Assembly: GCF_007655135.1 (NCBI RefSeq)
Contig: NC_045128.1
Span: forward strand, 33,016,811 to 33,080,810
DNA: 64,000 bases
DNA from: Punica granatum
Lineage: Eukaryota > Streptophyta > Magnoliopsida > Myrtales > Lythraceae
Reading direction: 5' to 3'
Shown: one piece after another, positions 1 through 12,376 of the stretch
How positions within the stretch are numbered: position 1 is the first letter of the stretch
Layout of the letters: the number at the start of each line of letters is the position of its first letter
The notes under the pieces: model-generated
What the model was told of the DNA's origin: nothing
Database searches by the model: none
Seen by the model: only the letters and a program-made list of their open reading frames with translations
Made by a program: the position numbers and the translations under genes

Positions 1-3000
1 TTGCCAAGCCTTTGCATCGAATCATTCGACTCCGATCTAGCCAGTTCCACCAGGTAGATATTGTACTTATTGTACAATGGAGAACCATTCCCTCTTTTGA
101 ATTTCCATGAGATCTTGATACTCAAGGATTTGGAGCTGGAGCCCTGAGAGCCCTGACCCCACTTGATGTATTGACCCTCCACAATCCAGGAAGAAGCGGG
201 TGGGAAATCCGGGGTTCGACCTGGAGCCTTGATGAGGATGTGACCGAGCACTGCGTAAAATTCTGATGGGCTTTGTGGGAGTTCAGTATCAGGTTTCTCT
301 TGATAACACACAGCGTGGATTTCGGTTAATGTGGACCCTTTCATTGAGATGCTATTCTCTTGTAGGACCCATCCCAACTCCGGGATGGACTTTGGATTGG
401 AGACTTCATGCGAAATGAGCACTTTCGTGAAATTTCCTGCGAACTGGCTCAAACTTTCGTAGGTAGCATCCTGTGAGGCTAAGAGTATTTTGTTCTGCTG
501 GTTTTCCGGAGAGGAGAATTCGAGCGAGAGGCCGATCTTAGAACTCCCTCCTGATTTCACCTGTAATAAGAGGGTAGGATCTGTGATGTTTAAGCCAGGA
601 ACCGAAAATTCTCCCAAGTTTTCCAACTTCCTTTTCTTTGGAAACACAAGGGAAGAAGGATGCAATACGTAAAAAAGGTTCTATTTACGCAAGAAAACCG
701 AACACCGGAGACAGTCTTCGAAACTCTACAGGCCTACCGATTACGTAAAGTGGAATGGACTTTGGAGAGCTTACCGAATATGTGAATTGGATGGGAGAGC
801 TGCCTAGTGGAAGCTCTCCCCGGAAGAGCCTTGTCGTGAAATAGGCAGAGTTGTCACTGAGAATTCCTTTGAATGTAATGTTTCCTCCTCCGCTATAGGA
901 TTCTCCGTTAAAGCTGTCGCAAGGTACCCAAGCTGGATTCTGTAAGACTTAATTCTGTAAATTCTCGAACCTGATATGTGTGCAATCGGAGATCGAGGCT
1001 TACTCAAAGAGAACTTGAATAGTACTGGATGGACCGAACTTAACAAAAGGCTGCAAGAAAATAATCGGGATAAAGAAGCAAACTATTAGGGAATCTTATA
1101 GTATGGTGCCGAAACTTCGGTTTCGTCAGGTTGAATAAAAGAAGCTGCATACTTGGAATCCTTGGCGCGATATATTATTCCAAGGATCGGAAGATATCTG
1201 ATTTCCGTTGATAGAATAATGATGACCTCGACCCTGCAAAAAAGAGAGAAGAGACTACGATGTGAGAGGGAGAAACCCAAATTTTTTTCGTGTTTTGGAA
1301 AGGTTGCACCAAAACAGACATAATTCCAAGTTACTGCATATTGGTTGATATTTGGAGGCCTCATCAAATTTCAGTCTTTTGGGTTAATTTCCCCTTTCAT
1401 CATAGACGTTTTAATCCTTATGCACAATGTAGTTACAGTTACGGAAACACATGTTTGGTTTTAATCAGGACCTGATCGAAATTGGAATAGAACGGTAATG
1501 CTTTAGGATAAGTTTGAACCATGCCCCATGAATCCTCCACAAGACCCCACCAGCTGCAGAGAACCAGAAGTGTATTGGACAAGGAGATTTTTCTATGTTT
1601 GATTTGGATCCAGTAATAAAATAAAAATTGAAAGCACTATACCGATTTTGAGCGGTTTCGAAATCGGGCGGCTGATTGGTTTCATAAACCCACCCTGGAG
1701 CAAATATCGCAGCTGATACCCTGTCTTTCTTCAGAACATCAAGGGCAACATTTGTCTGTAAATCGTAAATATGTTACATCAGCTCATATCATTTGAACCA
1801 AGTTCATCTCAAGCTTATTCATAACTCAAGCTGATAAACTTCGACTCGGACTTTCAATTTACATGACATACTTTCCACTGGCCACCGCCATAGGTGCCCC
1901 TGCCAAATACATCTATGCCCATGTAGACATCGTAGTTTCTCTTGCCTGCAACAGCAGCTGAGAGCTTTGGGTAATCCTCCTGCATATGTCAAAAGTCATA
2001 TCGTTTAGAAATAAAATTATTACGGCAAAAAATGATTCCAAGTTAAAGAAAAAGATGCAGTAGTGCAGAACCTCCCAAGAGTAGTTTGCGAAAATGCCAT
2101 CACAAATATCGAAGAATGGCTTATTGTACTGATTCAACTGGTTCTGATAGATAAGATCTCCATCTATGGTCACGCTATCATACCTGAAAATGAACAAGAT
2201 CGTCATTATAAATTCGTTTGAGACCAAAAGGAGGTGAGGTAAAATTAGGGGTCTTGGACCTCACCATATCACTGAGGACCCAGGCACCGAGGAATGCATT
2301 TTCTCGGTTAAATGGCGCACGAACTCCAACAGGTTGGGGATCAGTTGCTTGTCCAATTGGACCTCCATGTTTAACTGCAGGTTTATAGGTATAGAAAGGA
2401 ATACAGGAGATAAGGTCCTAAGAAGAGATGACTAGTCGATATGGAATCTTTATAACTGACTAGTCTAATTTAGGGATCATTGAGTTTCACATGACAAAGA
2501 GAGAACTAGAAGTACCAGCCATCCATCGAAGCCGAGAGAAACTGCAAGTTCAGTCAGGCGCTTAGCATATAATTGAGCGGATTCCTTCGTTGCAAGCAAC
2601 TTGTTGCAGATGACAGTCCCTTTGTCGCCTTCTGTGATGAATGTCCCCAGAACCTTCAGTTTTACAAACAAGATTGTTCATCAGATAGGAAATATATGAT
2701 TAGCTTGACTATCAATGTAATATGACCCGGATCACCATCACACAGATAACTAAGAAGACTGTCATATGTGTGAACTAGTTCCGAATTTCTGATCCCGGTT
2801 TCAGTCCGTTCAATGCGATTGATCAAATAGATATCTCGACTATCAATCGATTTAGCTAAGTATGCAATAGTCTCTACAGCAAGATGTCATTATTCAAAAA
2901 GATTGATACGAACTAATTCACGACTCCTATGGAGTGATACGACAGCGAACCGAACAATGAGTTAAGCCATATTGGAATGATATATGTGAAGAAAGAAATA

Positions 3001-3403
3001 CCTGGACTCCATGCCGGTGAGCAGTATTAGTCCAACAGGGAGGAGGCAGAGTGACGAGGTTATGCGAGAAGTAAACGAAGATGTCGATCAGGTACCAGTG
3101 CCAAATACTGAAAGCATCGGGGTTGTTGCCGCCCTGGACCCACTTGTCATCCCGGTATCCTCCCTGCATGTCGTGGCAGACGAGGATGCGTCCCCTGTCC
3201 GGGAGCCGTCTCGAGGACAGTGGGACAGAGGACACATTGAAGGGGTAGTGATATGAGTTGAAGTACGTGCGGGACCCGAGGTCCTCGAGGGTCGTGATCG
3301 GGTATGAGACTGGTGGGGCGGGGACGAGCGGGTTGAAGGGCGGGTCCGGGGCGGAGTGGGGGGCTCCTTGCTCTGTTCCGGTGGAGCTCGCGGGGAGAGC
3401 CAT
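1..3403 (-). CDS. ENGase: Cytosolic endo-beta-N-acetylglucosaminidase (GH85), 3' end cut by window
   Basis: GH85 enzymes cut the chitobiose core of free N-glycans in the plant cytosol. I read 11 exons on the minus strand: 3403-3002, 2653-2516, 2374-2265, 2183-2072, 1979-1872, 1755-1643, 1553-1472, 1233-1153, 1050-1004, 913-775 and 560 to beyond base 1. All internal introns are GT-AG and frames join without a stop, giving about 630 codons; the family is near 680, so roughly 50 C-terminal residues lie outside. Family motifs seen include PITTLEDLGSR, LLPPPCW-type TLPPPCWTNTAHRHG, DGWL followed by LNME (the catalytic Asn and Glu of GH85, split across exons 2/3), YDSVTIDG, FFDICDGIF, DVYMGIDVFGRGTYGGGQW and FAPGWVYET, then a C-terminal beta-sandwich with SYSGGGNITFKG. 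The usual TEWD is TEGD here (Trp to Gly). ATG 3403 is chosen because it opens exon 1 just ahead of conserved sequence. No signal peptide is visible, as expected for the cytosolic form. Confidence 0.93.
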
Positions 3404-4220
3404 TGAGAGACGAACAGGGGAAATGAGGAAGGGTTGGGTGGGGAAGGGGGGTGGGGTGGCGGTGGGTGGAAGGGAACAGACTCAAAGGTGGTTTCAATGG
3501 AAGTTGCTGAGATTCCAATGCTCGTCTCTGCGTCAGCTTCAATTAAATTTTTCCAAAGAAGACTTGCGTAGTGAAGTTGACTTGACTACAGTTGACTTGA
3601 CGTCAACGCTGTCGTACAAATTACGGCTTATTCCAGTCTCTTGGTAAGTTGGTCTGCCAAGTTTGGGTTTAATTGCACTCTGCCCCTTGGAGTTTTCTGT
3701 TCATCTCAATTCCCCCCCCTGTAGTTTCAGCTGTCTTAAGTCATAGTTTAACCTTTGTCTTGTCAGTAATTTGCCTCGGTTTCTTTCGAAAGCAGTGGGT
3801 CATTGAATTTATTGGCTTCTATAAACCTTACAACTCTCTGAGACTTGAGGAACAGAGGAAGTGAGGGAAGGGGAAGAGGGAGTCAAACGTGGCTTTATTA
3901 GACGTTAATGAGATTCCAATGCCCGTCTCCGTGTCAGCTTTCATTACTTGCGTGGTATTGAGGAAGAACCAAAATGAATTGACGTTCGAAAATCGAAAGT
4001 TTAGTATTGAAGCATCAATTAAATATTTTTTCCCTCCTTACACACCAATTGATTCATCTTTATACAATGACAAGTGATCTAAGATTCTAATACAATTCGC
4101 ACAACTCTATCAATCGATCTATCCACCTCCTCTGGCAAACCAACCCCCCATGTTAGACCGGCAAGAATCGTGATAAGCATTTGATAATTGAAAAACCAAT
4201 CTTCTGGGGGAAAACGAGTT
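3404..4220. other. Spacer between ENGase 5' end and helicase 3' end
   Basis: No gene recognised. It should hold the ENGase promoter and 5'UTR (G-rich on the plus strand up to about 3470) and the helicase 3'UTR. It contains a local imperfect duplication (3500-3539 and 3901-3940). Short plus-strand frames here have no recognisable homology. Confidence 0.6.
3500..3940 (+). repeat. Dispersed direct duplication of a 40-bp segment upstream of ENGase
   Basis: Bases 3500-3539 and 3901-3940 match at 34 of 40 positions, sharing the core gagattccaatg and the end gtcagctt. The copies are about 400 bp apart in the same orientation. Origin unknown; it may reflect an old local duplication of the promoter region. 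Confidence 0.7.
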
Positions 4221-7200
4221 TCAGAGCAAATCTTCGGTTCCCGTTAACTTGGCGAACTCGTCTTCATCAATAGCCCCCCGCTTCAGCTTCTTGAGAAGCC
4301 GATATTCCCTGGCCAACTCATCTTCATCTTCAATGGTCTGAGCAGTACGCCTCTGTTTCGCTGTCTTCTTCTTCATGGCAGCGGGTGCAGGGTTCGGATT
4401 CTTGTTGGGCTTCTGAGGCTTCGGAACTTTCTGCTGCGCTTCTTTCTTAGCTCGCAGGTTCTTTTGTCTCTGTTTCTCGCGAGATTTATCCCTGAATGGG
4501 GTAGAATGATAAGCGAACGATTAGACTCCCAAATCAAAGAACTCCCGTTTTATTGTTCTCATGCCTTGAAACTATAGGCTGATATTATCAGCCCTGCATA
4601 TGTCATTATTACAAGAGAACAAGTTTCAAGTTCAGTGATCACATGTAGCCAACATGAAAAGCCTTAAAAGGTGCGAGATGTAACAGGGGTTCTTACTTAT
4701 ACTTTATATCCTCCAAGTTAATGTCTTCAACTGGAGTGAAACCCTCGGTGGAAAGAGAATGGAGCTTCACCTCAGGCGTACCAGGAAGCTGCAATAGGCC
4801 ATACCCCATGGCTAACTTCCCAATCTCAAGTTCTTTCCACCTGCCACAGTTGAGGAATCTCGGGTTTTATATCTTGAATGTTGGAATGTAAAACTTTTTT
4901 GATTGAGAAATAACCGAACTCAAGAACAAAGTTTTGTCAATTACCTGAAGATATAAGAGCAATGATGCTCCTTATATGCTCGAATGAATGAGACAAATGC
5001 TCTCACTCCTTTCTCCATAACATCTCGGTCTTTTCTAGCAGCAGATCGCATCTGACAACATATTGGCTACATGTTAAGATCCAAGCACATTGCAACAAAA
5101 CTATCGGAGGGGCATGAAGTTGTTTTCTTAAAGGATGAGTGCCATCAATATCCTTATGCAAGCGATTCGACTACAAAGATGAATGGATGAGAAGCAGAAA
5201 AAAAATTAACTAACATCGACTACCAAGGGCTAGTCAGAATCAGCTAAGGCTGAGTCTACCATCCTCTCCTTTATTAAGAGAGAGAAACAAAAGAGTAGAA
5301 AAGCAAATTTCCCTGAGAAGACCAAAGAACAGAAGATGACTAAATTGAGAATGCAAACATCTTGCCTGAAATCCATGATGATTTTATGATACACACCTGA
5401 GGAACAACATCGGGAGCATCATCAGAGCATTTCCTCTCTTGAAGTGGAACCCTTCTTATCCGCAAGAATTCAACGTATTCTTCCTCCTAAGTAGGAAAAA
5501 AAGAAAAAAGAATATATCAACTTAATTCACCACAATAGACTTTTTAATATTCAATAAAGTGACCAGAAGGATGTATCAATTAAAGAACCTTAGGCAACAT
5601 AAAAACAATCGCATTTCCTTGTCTGCCCATTCTAGCAGTTCGCCCAACTCTATGAATGAAAACATTTGGATCTTGAGGGGGGTCATACTGCACAAGTACA
5701 AGGGACTTATTACTTCATCATTTAGAACTGCTTAAATGGATAATGTATGAAATTATCACCTTCAAATGAAAAGTAGTTCACACTAAGCAAGCAAAAAGGA
5801 AAAGAGAGAGAGAGAGAACGACTGAAACAACTGAGTATATGCACATACCTGAACAATGCAATCCACACCTGGTATGTCCAGACCACGTGCTGCCACATCA
5901 GTACATAGGAGAACACCAGTTGATAGCGTTGTAAATGAAGATAATGCTTTCTCTCTTACACTCTACGATACATAAAAGATGGGGGATAATGAGTTTTTTG
6001 ACACCAACAGTTTCAGAATGTATATTTGGTTCCATATACCTGTTTCATCTTCCCATGGAGAGGAATCAAAGACAAGCCCTTCAGTGCAGAGAGGCGAGGA
6101 AGAACTACTCCCCAGTAGTCAACACAAGCACAGGTCATGAAGTAACTACAAAAAATGAGGAAATAATTTTCAGATTTATGGAAAGCTCAGTCACTTTCAG
6201 AGCGTCTAACATAGCCAAACAAATAAGATGGAGCTATTTCACAAGCAACTCACACTATAATCTTGTTAGACTTATTTTTCATAAGATAATCAATGAGCTG
6301 TGATGGCTTCTTGTCAGCTTCGCACTCCAAATACTGTGAGGTAAAAACACATCAACAAGTAAAAAGGACGAAACCATCAGGGCATATTTAACCAAGAAGG
6401 GTTTGAATAAAAGTTTCTAATCTCCTAAAATAGTAGAAACAGCAGAAAGTGTCTGTTTCCCCCTCTTTCATAGCTTACCTCGATATGAAGACCTGAAGGG
6501 GTCTTTGAAGAACCTGAATCCTGTGACGAATTATTGAGGGGTTTAGATTCTGCCCGCACCTCAACCCTCACAGGATTTCTTAAACCTGCTTTAGATAGCT
6601 CCTCAACAGCCTCAGTTTGTGTCGCAGAGAAAAGACCAGTTCTGCGAAGCTTGGGTAAGCGAGAGATAATAGAAGTTATCTGTCTCTGGAACCCCATATC
6701 CAAGAGCCTATCAGCCTCATCTAAAATTAATATCTGCTCCAACCAGAAAATTTTTTGTTAGCTTTATATGGAATCAGGCTTTGCTCTTACATATCACAAT
6801 GGCCATTTTTCCCCATAAACCAAAATATCACATATCGAGTCCAATGAGGTAGCAGCAAGGAACAGGATTTTGAGGCCGCAGTAGGAGATATTCTTTGCAC
6901 AATTATACAGTTGTGATAATTTATTTACCAGATTAGGAAAAGACAACATTAAAAGGAAATATGATCGGAGATAATATATGTTAGAACTGAAGTAAGGGGG
7001 TACAATTAAACTGAAGTTGGATAAATGTTTGCCAAAATGCGAGAAAAGCTACCAATCATGATCCTTAAACAAATTTATAATCTTGTTGCTGCCCGTGTTT
7101 GAAACAGAAAGAGAAGATTCAGGGAATTGGACACCACCAAAACAATACCTCAAAGTTTCGAAAATCCAATACATCCATGCGCTCCATTATATCATAGAGC

Positions 7201-7896
7201 CTCCCAGGCGTACCTATCAATAAATTTGCTCCTTCTTCCTCCATTTTCTTCACATCGGCTTTAACATCGACCCCACCAACAAGAAGTGCTGACTTGATTT
7301 TCGACAGAGTCGCAATGAAAGGTTGCGCAACATTATATATCTGCGAAGAAAGTTCCCTAGTTGGGGAAATAATAACCCCCATTACCTGCAGGAAATTGTA
7401 TCTAAAAGTTCAATTCATCGAATAAGCTACGCCACTAGAAAGCTAGCATGTGCAGCAGCTCAAAATGCTGTCGAAACTATTACCAAGCATGACTCGAACT
7501 GTTCCGGGACTTCAATACTATGAAATGAAGAACCTTTCTCGATACTATACTCCAAAAATGAGCACAAATAGGCAAAAGAACAATCTTTTAGACCAATAGA
7601 AAGAGGATTGATGCATGAGATAAGACCTCGTGGGGCTTCGGAGGCGAGGAGGAGCGGCGGAGAATCTCCACTAGAGGCACGACGAAGGCCAGGGTTTTGC
7701 CGGAGCCGGTGGCGGCGTCTACAGCCACGTCCTTGAAACTGCACAGCAAGGGGATCGTGGCAGCCTGAACCGGAGTGCAGAATTCGAATCCGGCCTCTCG
7801 AATGGCTTCCAGCACCGGCTTTGACAGCGGCGGCTGGAGGTCGGAGAAGCGCGTGCCGGTTAACGCGCCGCTGGGGTAGGATGAGCTCGCGGCCAT
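4221..7896 (-). CDS. RH18: DEAD-box ATP-dependent RNA helicase, RH18 type (intact copy)
   Basis: RH18-family helicases (Spb4/DDX55 relatives) act in nucleolar large-subunit rRNA maturation. Eleven exons: 7896-7627, 7385-7149, 6733-6479, 6333-6254, 6145-6040, 5962-5849, 5687-5589, 5486-5397, 5051-4945, 4840-4697, 4491-4221. They sum to 1773 nt, a 590-residue protein, close to the family's usual length. Motifs in order: Q motif FCTPVQ (39-44), Walker A ATGSGKT (62-68), PTREL (98-102), TPGR (149-152), DEAD (174-177), SAT (205-207), ARGLD (341-345), HRVGRTAR (366-373). After the core comes the SPB4-type C-terminal domain and a basic, Lys-rich tail ending KLTGTEDLL. The start is ATG 7896 followed by AASSSYPSG; an in-frame GTG lies two codons upstream. 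The 5' part, from exon 9 onward, is duplicated at 28098-30958, where the copy is dead, so this is the only functional helicase here. Confidence 0.95.
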
Positions 7897-8459
7897 GGTC
7901 ACAGTGGCGGTGGACCTTTTCGCGGGTCCGGAGGGTTTTAGGGTTTGTGTTTTCCCTCTCGTATCTATGTTTTGGTTCGTTGGTTTGATGATTCAGTCCC
8001 TCCATTTTTCTGTAATATAAATATTTTCCCCAAGATTTTCCGAAATGAGCACTTTTTATTATTGAGATAAGAAAACGAGCCTATAGGCGGGTAAACGGAA
8101 ATGAAAATGCGAATCAAGGTGCATGGATAGTTCAATTGATGAGAAACCGGCCCGAAATCTCTTAATTCATGGATAAGAGCATGTAAGACTCAGTGCTTCC
8201 TTTTTCCCATATTTCATCATAATTTAGTTCAAGTTGTAACGATTGCCTGCAAAATTAACTTTTCACGTCAACAATAAATAAAAAAAATGCATTTTTGAAA
8301 CTCGTTGAGATCTCCCTTTTGTATTGAAGTTGATAAAATGAGAATAGTCTCTTTTTATTTTATATAGTATAAAATTTTTGACATTTTTTTTACTAAATAG
8401 TTCCAATTGAATTATTTTCAGTGTTTTTAACATACAACACAAAAAATTTGATTTTTTAG
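7897..8459. other. Helicase promoter region and AT-rich spacer
   Basis: Holds the helicase 5'UTR and promoter. It is closely matched by 30959-32091 in copy B, apart from a roughly 0.5 kb insertion there. No gene seen. Confidence 0.6.
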
Positions 8460-8771
8460 GGTAAATTTCGATGACACCTCCTATAGTTTGTAAAATGACC
8501 AGCGACATCACTTCTTTTCAAAATTAACCACACGTCACCCCTCCTTTCGTTGATTTCTACTTTTTTTCTTAAATCAGGTCAGATTTGGTTCCGGTAAAGA
8601 AATCAGGTAACGGGTCGATTTGTACAGTTCTGTGATATATGATTCACGTGGCAAACTGAATGTTCTCTTGATGTCACCTCAGTGAAATGAGAGGTGTTGT
8701 GTAATTAATTTTTGAAAAATTGAGTATTACTGGGTATTTCACAAATTATAGGGGTGTCGTCAAAATTTACC
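8460..8771. mobile_element. Mutator-type MITE, 312 bp, long terminal inverted repeats
   Basis: The left end ggtaaatttcgatgacacc is mirrored by ggtgtcgtcaaaatttacc at the right end, and inverted similarity extends about 75 bp inward. Flanks are ATTTTTTAG (8451-8459) and ATTTTTTAA (8772-8780), a 9-bp target duplication with one mismatch, the size made by Mutator elements. It has no coding capacity. The same insertion is present in copy B (about 32092-32645), so it predates the segmental duplication. Confidence 0.75.
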
Positions 8772-8913
8772 ATTTTTTAAGGCATAACATTTGGTCAACA
8801 TTCCATTAGAAATTGGGCGAAATGCTTATATAAAATTTTTAGACTTCACATCATGTTGGGCCTTTTTAGCTAAAATATTTTGGGAATAATGGAACTTTTG
8901 GCATTGAACTTTT

Positions 8914-8946
<33 letters not shown>

Positions 8947-9479
8947 GCATATGTATTATGTACAGTAACCATTCGTGTTATATTTATGAACGAATAAAAA
9001 AATTATGGATCAATATATATTATATTTTATATATTTATTGATACCTGCGCATTGTGCGATAACTCTTTGTTAATTTTTGTATTATAAAAATAGATAATTA
9101 ACACATATGGCAAAATAAGAATGGATATAAATAGAACATCGACGTCAAGACTATATATTATATCAAATATACAAAATAAGCATATTGTGAAAAAAAGTTA
9201 AAGAATTAGAAAACATGACAATAAAAGAAAATGAAATAACCTAAGTAGTAAAAAATAATAAATTTGTAATATATACAGGAAGGTACATGCAAAGAGCGAA
9301 TGATATCACGTAGAGGTTATAATAAAGGAAAAACTACAGTTATCGTAGAAAGATGACTTATAAAATGAATTTTGTCTCTTATTTATAGGATATTTAGCAC
9401 ATCAAATTTAGACATATAATATATTTCGAGAATTTTTTTCAATTAATAAGAAAACTTTTGATTTTCAAAATAATCCTTT
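8772..9479. other. AT-rich spacer with (TA)n microsatellite
   Basis: No gene. Contains a TA run near 8923-8946. Similar to 32990-33646 in copy B. Confidence 0.6.
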
Positions 9480-10521
9480 ATTATTGTTAGGAAAATCCCT
9501 CCTCCTCCAAAGAATCATCATGGATTCCAGTTGCCTGTTTTAGCCCATAATAGAGACTGTGTTTGTTTAGGTCTAAATCAAATATAAGAAATCATGATTT
9601 GGTAGCATATCCCTTAGATTGCTTAGTGACCAAGGAAGAGAATCAAACCCTAGGTCAGTCATGAATATAAATACACGTGAAATTTAGGAGAATAAGTAAT
9701 AGATCCACATATAAGGGGATTCACCCTATTGGGTGATGGATAGTAATTGATCAAAGAAAGTGTTTCTTGAGTTGTGAGTTGATTTGAGGGTTTGTCCTTG
9801 CTAAATAATGTAAAGTGTAATCACTATCAGTACAGTAAAGTTGGATCGGGGTTAGTTCTGTCGTTTTTTCCACGCTGGGGTATTCACATTAAGAATTTTG
9901 GTATCTCTTAATCTTCCTTGTTGCTTGTATTAAGATCTTGTTTTGATCATATGATACGAGAAAGAACAGCTCGTTGCATACAAGTTTGGTGATCCTTTTC
10001 TAACAAGTGGTATCAGAATTAGGTGATTACGCACCGATGAAGGGACTCACACCACGTCAATCCCAAGTGTGGAATTCGTGGCCAGCGAAGTCGAGCCCGC
10101 ATATGGAAGCCTAACTTACAGTCTGTTATCTCACCTCGCTAGAAAAGTAGAAGAGGAAGCCCACCTCGTGGTAGTTAAGCTCAAGTACGAAGAGAGGAGA
10201 GCTCGACTCCAGATCAGTTATTGAGGGGATGGAAAAATGTTGTTTGTCATCGTATCGCGGGGATTACGACGATGTCCTCCATATAGTCAAGAAGGGAAAA
10301 AATTGTTGGGCCGATTTCTCTCATATGTGGAGAATGGTCGAAGGCCCATGTGGATTTAAAAAAAAAAACCCACATTAATGGTAGCGGGTTTAGAGCCCAT
10401 GATTGTTATGTGAGGGCGGGTGTTAGAGGTTTAATCTCATATCAGAAATGTGAGAGGAAATTCACAAGTTTATATAAGACTTAATTCAACAACCTATCAG
10501 CTTAAACTTTTAGGTTATAGA

Positions 10522-12376
10522 TGCTAGTTTTAGGGGGCCTACAGAAGCGTAATATAAGGAGAAATTCAAAATTTCATACTCGTGAAACTAATTTCAAAAC
10601 CTACTAGAAGAATAGGAGTAGATAAAGCGTACCTGGAATTTTAAAATCGTCGACCTAACGTCGCAAAAGTGATGCCTCTACCGGTATCCACACCGACTTC
10701 TTCGACGGATCTTCGAGGTCGATAGTGCTAGCAACCAACGCTCGAAGGAAATACCGGTGCAACACTTAGAATTATTAAACTAATTGGATCAATTTAAGTT
10801 GAACATTTCAACTAGAATCTCCAATATATATAAACTCATACACGTACACATATATCTACATATATATATATATATGTATATGTATATGCCTTACCTATCT
10901 TTAAAAGCTCAACATTTGAGCTCCTTTTATAAGGTAATAAGAAATCAATTATCCATGTTTGGCCGGTGTGGAATGGCTGAAATTAAGCCTCCCAAACCGC
11001 CACATGGCCCCATGCATTAATCCTTGGGTGGCATGGCATGTATACCACACGTGGCTCTCAATTTTGGGCCCCGTGTGTCTTTATTTCTTGTATAAATAAA
11101 GTCCAATTAATCTAGTAAATTGAATCTAATTAATCGGTAATTTTAATTTCATTAAATATCCAATTAATCAGTCGCACCTTAACTCGTTTAATTTTCATTA
11201 GACAGTTTTAGTGTTTCGAAATTATCCCGTCGATTTAGTCATAGTGTATGACCATGTAGGTTCCCGATTACGTTGACAGTAATGTCAAAATCTTTATTTC
11301 AATATTACAAACAGTGAGCGGCATCTAGCAATGCATAATTATTACTCAAGTAATCGAAAAGTCAATTTATCGACGAACCTTGTGACTTATGTTACTATAC
11401 AGTACAATCCCTTTGTCCTTTATATCTCTATTGAGCCCAATGCATGGTTGATGACATCTTTGTATGGCTAAATCTCTTTTTTTTTTTATTTACTAGGTAA
11501 GTCTATCAAAACAAATGAGCTCGATATCCCTATATCGACTCATTTAGGATTGTATACACTTTTAGACTCTTCCCACCAAGTGGCCGTGAGATATCGCTTC
11601 CGTTTCGTAGAAGGGACAAATCATATCTTGGTCACTCACATTCCTCTCCACTGCTCTGTGATATACTCAATAATTGTGTTTTATAACCAGCCTATTACAG
11701 TGACGTTTGACAGTATCAAAGTATACAACATTACATATATGAATCCATGGTGACCTAAAGTCAAAGGACCACTGCACCATAATCACTATGAGATCGGCTA
11801 ATGACAGTTACGTAACGACCATGTAGCAGTCTCATGGTGGGTCAGTCCAGTATACGTTACTACTAATATATACCTGCGATGTGACTCGATGTCTCCACAT
11901 CCATGACCTGTGAGACTTGGTCATCAATCAACACCCACACTAGTCTAACCGTATTATCGTCGTCCTAATTAACGATAATACTTTGACTAGGGACATTTAG
12001 GAATAATGTTCAGTAATTATAGGATCTCACAATCAAGTCACACTTGATGCATATTGAACCTACTATTCCACATCCATGACCTGTGAGACTTGGTCATCAA
12101 TCAACACCCACACTAGTCTAACCGTATTATCGTCGTCCTAATTAACGATAATACTTTGACTAGGGACATTTAGGAATAATGTTCAGTAATTATAGGATCT
12201 CACAATCAAGTCACACTTGATACTTATTGAACCTACTATTCCAAGGACATTATTGTGAAAAATCATATTTAGCGCAATCTATACAATAACAGAAATGTCT
12301 CGTATTAAAATGAAATACATGTCATATTATAAAACTGATGACGGATTGCCTCTAGGGCATACACTAATTCCCAACA
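10522..12376 (-). repeat. Copia LTR 1 (3' LTR of the minus-strand outer element)
   Basis: Starts TG, ends CA, and is similar throughout to the LTRs at 15098-16743 (opposite strand) and 21150-22819 (same strand). It is the longest of the three (1855 bp) because of an extra 173-bp tandem copy at 11894-12239. The adjoining caatctccacttgcac at 12377-12392 is the polypurine tract read on the minus strand. Confidence 0.88.
11894..12239 (+). repeat. 173-bp tandem duplication inside LTR 1
   Basis: Two near-identical 173-bp units, 11894-12066 and 12067-12239, begin tccacatccatgacctg. The other two LTRs carry one copy each (for example 22510-22683), so the duplication arose in this LTR only. Confidence 0.92.

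Noticed and set aside
3147..3647. Open frames of about 130 codons on both strands over ENGase exon 1
   Set aside because: They are antisense or off-frame shadows of the GC-rich first ENGase exon and its promoter and have no recognisable homology.
10304..10521. Middle TRIM LTR considered as a Cassandra (5S-carrying) LTR
   Set aside because: No 5S-rRNA-like promoter sequence could be recognised in it.
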